Origin: Comamonadaceae bacterium G21597-S1
GTDB lineage: Bacteria; Pseudomonadota; Gammaproteobacteria; Burkholderiales; Burkholderiaceae_C
Reading direction: 5' to 3'
Length of the DNA stretch: 64,000 nucleotides
NCBI GenBank assembly: GCA_027214345.1
Contig: JAPWHR010000003.1
Span: 186,001-250,000, forward strand
Of the stretch, positions 61,472 to 64,000 are shown one piece after another. The translations under genes were made by a program, and so were the position numbers. The stretch's first letter is position 1, and every line of letters begins with the position of its first letter. The notes beneath the pieces are model-generated. The model saw nothing but the letters and a program-made list of their open reading frames with translations. It ran no database searches and was not told the origin of the DNA.

Positions 61472-61503
61472 GCCGTCAGGCCGCTGCAGGGCGAATCGTT
61501 CCG

Positions 61504-61519
61504 TGGCACGAAACGCGCA
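61504..61519 (+). promoter_or_regulatory. sigma-54-like promoter of the second LEPR-XLL gene
   Basis: TGGCACGAAACGCGCA carries the full TGGCACG -24 block with exact GG-N10-GC spacing (61505-61506 and 61517-61518); the TT of the -12 half is replaced by GC. Transcription would begin near 61530, giving a leader of about 190 bases. A weak sigma-70-like CATAAT occurs at 61591-61596 without a good -35. Nothing else was recognised in the 247-base gap. Confidence 0.5.
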
Positions 61520-61718
61520 GCGTGGTCCCGTGACACAAAGTCCATCGCGCATGGTCCATTCGGGTGGTATGCAAGGAACTATTTCATGCTCATAATGTTT
61601 TGATCAATTTCCGCGTCCGCGATCCTTCGGCCTCCAACCGTCACGTTCGTGCTGCGCCCATCCCCATCGACGAACACGCTCCTTCACACGGGTGTGCCAA
61701 GAAGAAAAAGGAACGGCC

Positions 61719-64000
61719 GTGCATCCAGCATCCAAATCCCCCCGGCTCGACAACCGCGTGCCCCCACTACGCAATCGATTGGCGTCGTGGATCACGCAAA
61801 CCTTTGGCGGGGGCCTGACGGCAGGGACACACAGACCGGCACGACGCGGCACGCTGGAGTTCGAGAACCTCGAAGCCCGCGTCCTGCTGTCCGACACGCC
61901 GCTGTACACGGCCGCGCTGGCCGCCGGCCCGGTCGACCTGACACTGCGTACCGGAGCACAGAACGATGCCGCGGTGTTCAACGTCGTCGACACCATCGGT
62001 GGCGGCACGCTGGCCAGCATTGCGCTGGCCGACCTGAGCGCGGGCGCTCCGGTGCAGGTCATCGGGTCCGCATTCGGCGACCGGTTCCGGCTCGACATCG
62101 ACCCCGACGTGCTGGGCCCCGACCTGTGGGAGCTGATCCAGCTCGATGGCGGCGGCGGCAGCGACCAGCTCGAGGGCACGAGCGGAGACCTCGACTGGAC
62201 CCTGTCTGGCGCCGACAGCGGCATTGTGGCCGGCATCGGATTCCAGAACATCGCATCGCTGATGGGTGCGTCGGGCGACGACAACTTCATCGTGCAGGAC
62301 GGCGCCAGCCTGACCGGAGCACTCGATGGCGGCGACGGCGACAACAGCTTGCTCGGCCCCGACACGCTCAACGACTGGCAAATCACCGGCCAGGATGCCG
62401 GCACGCTGGGCAGCCTGGGCTTCACGCGCATCGCCAACCTGATCGGCGGCAACCAGGACGACCACTTCGTGCTGGACCTCACGGGCAGCATCACCGGCCT
62501 GATCGACGGCGGCGCCGACAACGACACCGCGGCGCCGGTCGACACACTCGACTACACCGCGTTCCTCACCGGTGTCGACGTCGACCTCGTGGCCGGCAGC
62601 GCCACGGGTGTGGCGGCGATTGCGCGCATCGACCAGGTGCGCGGCGGCAGTGGCAGCGGCGACCGCGTCAGCGGCCCGGCCACGGCCCATGTGCAGTGGA
62701 ACATCACCGGCGCCAACCAGGTCCGCACCCAGAACATGTTGTTCACCGGCTTCGAGCATCTGCGCGGTGCCGACGACAACAGCGACATCTTCATCTTCGA
62801 GGGTGCCGGCAGCATCAGCGGCACGGTCGCGGGCGGCAGCGGCGGCTCGGACGGCATGGTGTTCCATGACCCGGCCAGCAGCACCCAGGGCACGGCCTTC
62901 AACCCCGCGGGAGCCGACAGCGCGGGCAGCGCCAACCTGTACGGCAAGACCGTCGACTACACCGGCATGGACCGTCAGGAGATCCTCTCCGGCGACGATG
63001 CCAACCGGGTCGTGCGCGGCACCTTGTTCAACGACACCATCACGCTGCGCGACGCCGACCTGTCGGCCACCGGCATGATGGAGATCAGCTACGGCGACCT
63101 GAGCCTGTTCGACCTGCTCAGCGGCATCACCAGCAGCAGCCTGACCTTCGCCAACCCGCTGGCCTCGCTGACCATCGAGGGCCTGCTCGGTCACGACGTG
63201 ATCACCGTCGAATCGCTGGACAGCGCGTTCGCGGCCGACCTGCTGCTGTACGGCAACCAGGCCGGCGCACCGCCGGTGGTGTGGGACCTGGACTCCGACG
63301 AAGTCCACTTCAACGGCAACATCTCCACCGGTGGCGGTTACCTGGAAGCGTTCGCCGAGACCATCACGGTCGCGGCCGGCGTCACGCTTTCCACCCGCGA
63401 TCCGGTCGGCGACGCGAACGACATCGTCTTTCGTGCACGGCGCTTTGGCAGTGCCGAACTCGAAAACCTCTCGCCGGTCTTCGGCACCAACCGCAAGGTG
63501 TCGATCGACGTCGGCGCCGGTGCCACGCTGGACGGCGGCAGCATCTACCTGATCGCGCAGGCCGAAGACCGCAGCTTCGCCGACCTGGTGGGCGCCAGCA
63601 ACCTGGTCGACAACTTCCTCATCTCGCCGCTGGCCGACAAGGTTGCCGGCCTGTTCGCATTGCCGGTCAAGGTGCTGGTCAAGATGTCCGAGGCCAGCGT
63701 CGTCGTCGGCAGCGGTGCCAGCCTGCTGGGCGACGGCGCCATCGGCGTCTATGCCACGGCATCGGCGGACGCCACCGGCACCGCCTTCGGCAGCCTGTTC
63801 AGCATCGGCTACAGCCACGCGACGACCAAGGCCACGGTCGACATCCAGTCCAATGCCGTCATCAGCGCCGGCAATGCCATCGTCATCACCTCGGACGCCT
63901 CCTCCACGGCCGACATCGAGGCCAAGACCGAACGCGAGGCCAAGGCCACGCCCAACCCGGGCTCGTCCCAGGTCGGCCTGGCACTGGCCGTGGCCGACGC
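61719..64000 (+). CDS. second LEPR-XLL large extracellular protein (3' partial)
   Basis: From a GTG at 61719, with AAGGA six bases upstream, a single frame stays open to the end of the window (760 codons), so the gene continues beyond it. Residues 1-45 are basic with a short amphipathic stretch; then comes LEFENLEARVLLSDTP (46-61), a variant of the LEPR-XLL motif found in the giant. The following region is beta-rich and repetitive: blocks such as LDGGGGSDQLEG, ASLTGALDGGDGDNSLLGPD and GSITGLIDGGADND suggest beta-helix turns with RTX-like calcium sites. From about residue 590 it resembles a filamentous-haemagglutinin-like helix (VSIDVGAGATLDGGSIYLIA, VVVGSGASLLGDGAIGVYA). It probably shares export and function with the giant. 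The GTG at 61692 is a weaker alternative start. Confidence 0.85.
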   Translation, partial: MHPASKSPRLDNRVPPLRNRLASWITQTFGGGLTAGTHRPARRGTLEFENLEARVLLSDTPLYTAALAAGPVDLTLRTGAQNDAAVFNVVDTIGGGTLASIALADLSAGAPVQVIGSAFGDRFRLDIDPDVLGPDLWELIQLDGGGGSDQLEGTSGDLDWTLSGADSGIVAGIGFQNIASLMGASGDDNFIVQDGASLTGALDGGDGDNSLLGPDTLNDWQITGQDAGTLGSLGFTRIANLIGGNQDDHFVLDLTGSITGLIDGGADNDTAAPVDTLDYTAFLTGVDVDLVAGSATGVAAIARIDQVRGGSGSGDRVSGPATAHVQWNITGANQVRTQNMLFTGFEHLRGADDNSDIFIFEGAGSISGTVAGGSGGSDGMVFHDPASSTQGTAFNPAGADSAGSANLYGKTVDYTGMDRQEILSGDDANRVVRGTLFNDTITLRDADLSATGMMEISYGDLSLFDLLSGITSSSLTFANPLASLTIEGLLGHDVITVESLDSAFAADLLLYGNQAGAPPVVWDLDSDEVHFNGNISTGGGYLEAFAETITVAAGVTLSTRDPVGDANDIVFRARRFGSAELENLSPVFGTNRKVSIDVGAGATLDGGSIYLIAQAEDRSFADLVGASNLVDNFLISPLADKVAGLFALPVKVLVKMSEASVVVGSGASLLGDGAIGVYATASADATGTAFGSLFSIGYSHATTKATVDIQSNAVISAGNAIVITSDASSTADIEAKTEREAKATPNPGSSQVGLALAVAD

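Noticed and set aside
23177-61471. RTX-type nonapeptide repeats in the giant
   Set aside because: The GGxGxDxLx pattern was not found in tandem; the acidic loops belong to Ig-like, PKD and dockerin-like modules. RTX-like turns appear only in the second LEPR-XLL protein, and there in degenerate form.
61649-62869. A 406-codon plus-strand frame at the start of the second LEPR-XLL gene
   Set aside because: It is in another frame than the one with the LEPR-XLL motif, lacks a ribosome site and is Arg-rich; the real gene begins at 61719 and continues to the window end.

Overview
The window looks like chromosomal DNA of a GC-rich betaproteobacterium, most likely Burkholderiales close to the Comamonadaceae. 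The main reason is the chromosome-partition block on the minus strand: mnmG, rsmG, a LysE exporter, parA, a small alpha/beta hydrolase and parB, with two parS sites inside rsmG and mnmG. That order is familiar from Comamonadaceae-type chromosomes and usually lies near the replication origin. No rRNA, tRNA, CRISPR array or insertion sequence was seen, and no gap between genes exceeds 300 bases.

Layout. 1-5.6 kb: the end of an FMN-binding PPOX-family gene, then a minus-strand operon of OmpR-type regulator, LysM-FecR periplasmic protein, CHASE2 histidine kinase and PduO-type cobalamin adenosyltransferase. 5.8-10.7 kb: an FAD-linked D-lactate-type dehydrogenase, a seven-helix histidine kinase meeting a NarL-type regulator tail to tail, and a small secreted protein. 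10.8-19.1 kb: ten minus-strand genes (HD-GYP protein, membrane methyltransferase, parB, hydrolase, parA, LysE, rsmG, mnmG, and a PIN toxin/Phd-type antitoxin pair coupled to the mnmG start). 19.2-22.0 kb: an FMN reductase, an adducin-like class II aldolase and an AsmA-family protein.

22.1-64 kb is given over to extracellular proteins, and this is the remarkable part. A small PEP-CTERM protein, whose body reads like a cohesin fold, is followed by one uninterrupted gene of 38.5 kb encoding 12,833 residues, and then by a second long gene that runs off the window. Both long proteins begin with a LEPR-XLL-type N-terminal motif. The giant carries 12 alternating pairs of jelly-roll-like modules with LamG and lectin-like domains inserted, 17 CARDB repeats, nine Ig-like repeats, two propeller-like regions, an RHS/YD-like segment, PKD repeats, a predicted serine hydrolase, a predicted zinc metzincin, and cohesin and dockerin-like modules.

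All three extracellular genes are preceded by sigma-54-like -24/-12 elements, two of them with the full GGCACG block. This fits the known RpoN (PrsK/PrsR) control of PEP-CTERM genes and suggests one regulon. My working hypothesis, not proven here, is a sigma-54-controlled surface or matrix system in which the PEP-CTERM protein anchors dockerin-bearing giant protein. Exosortase, the secretion apparatus and the regulators are not in this window.
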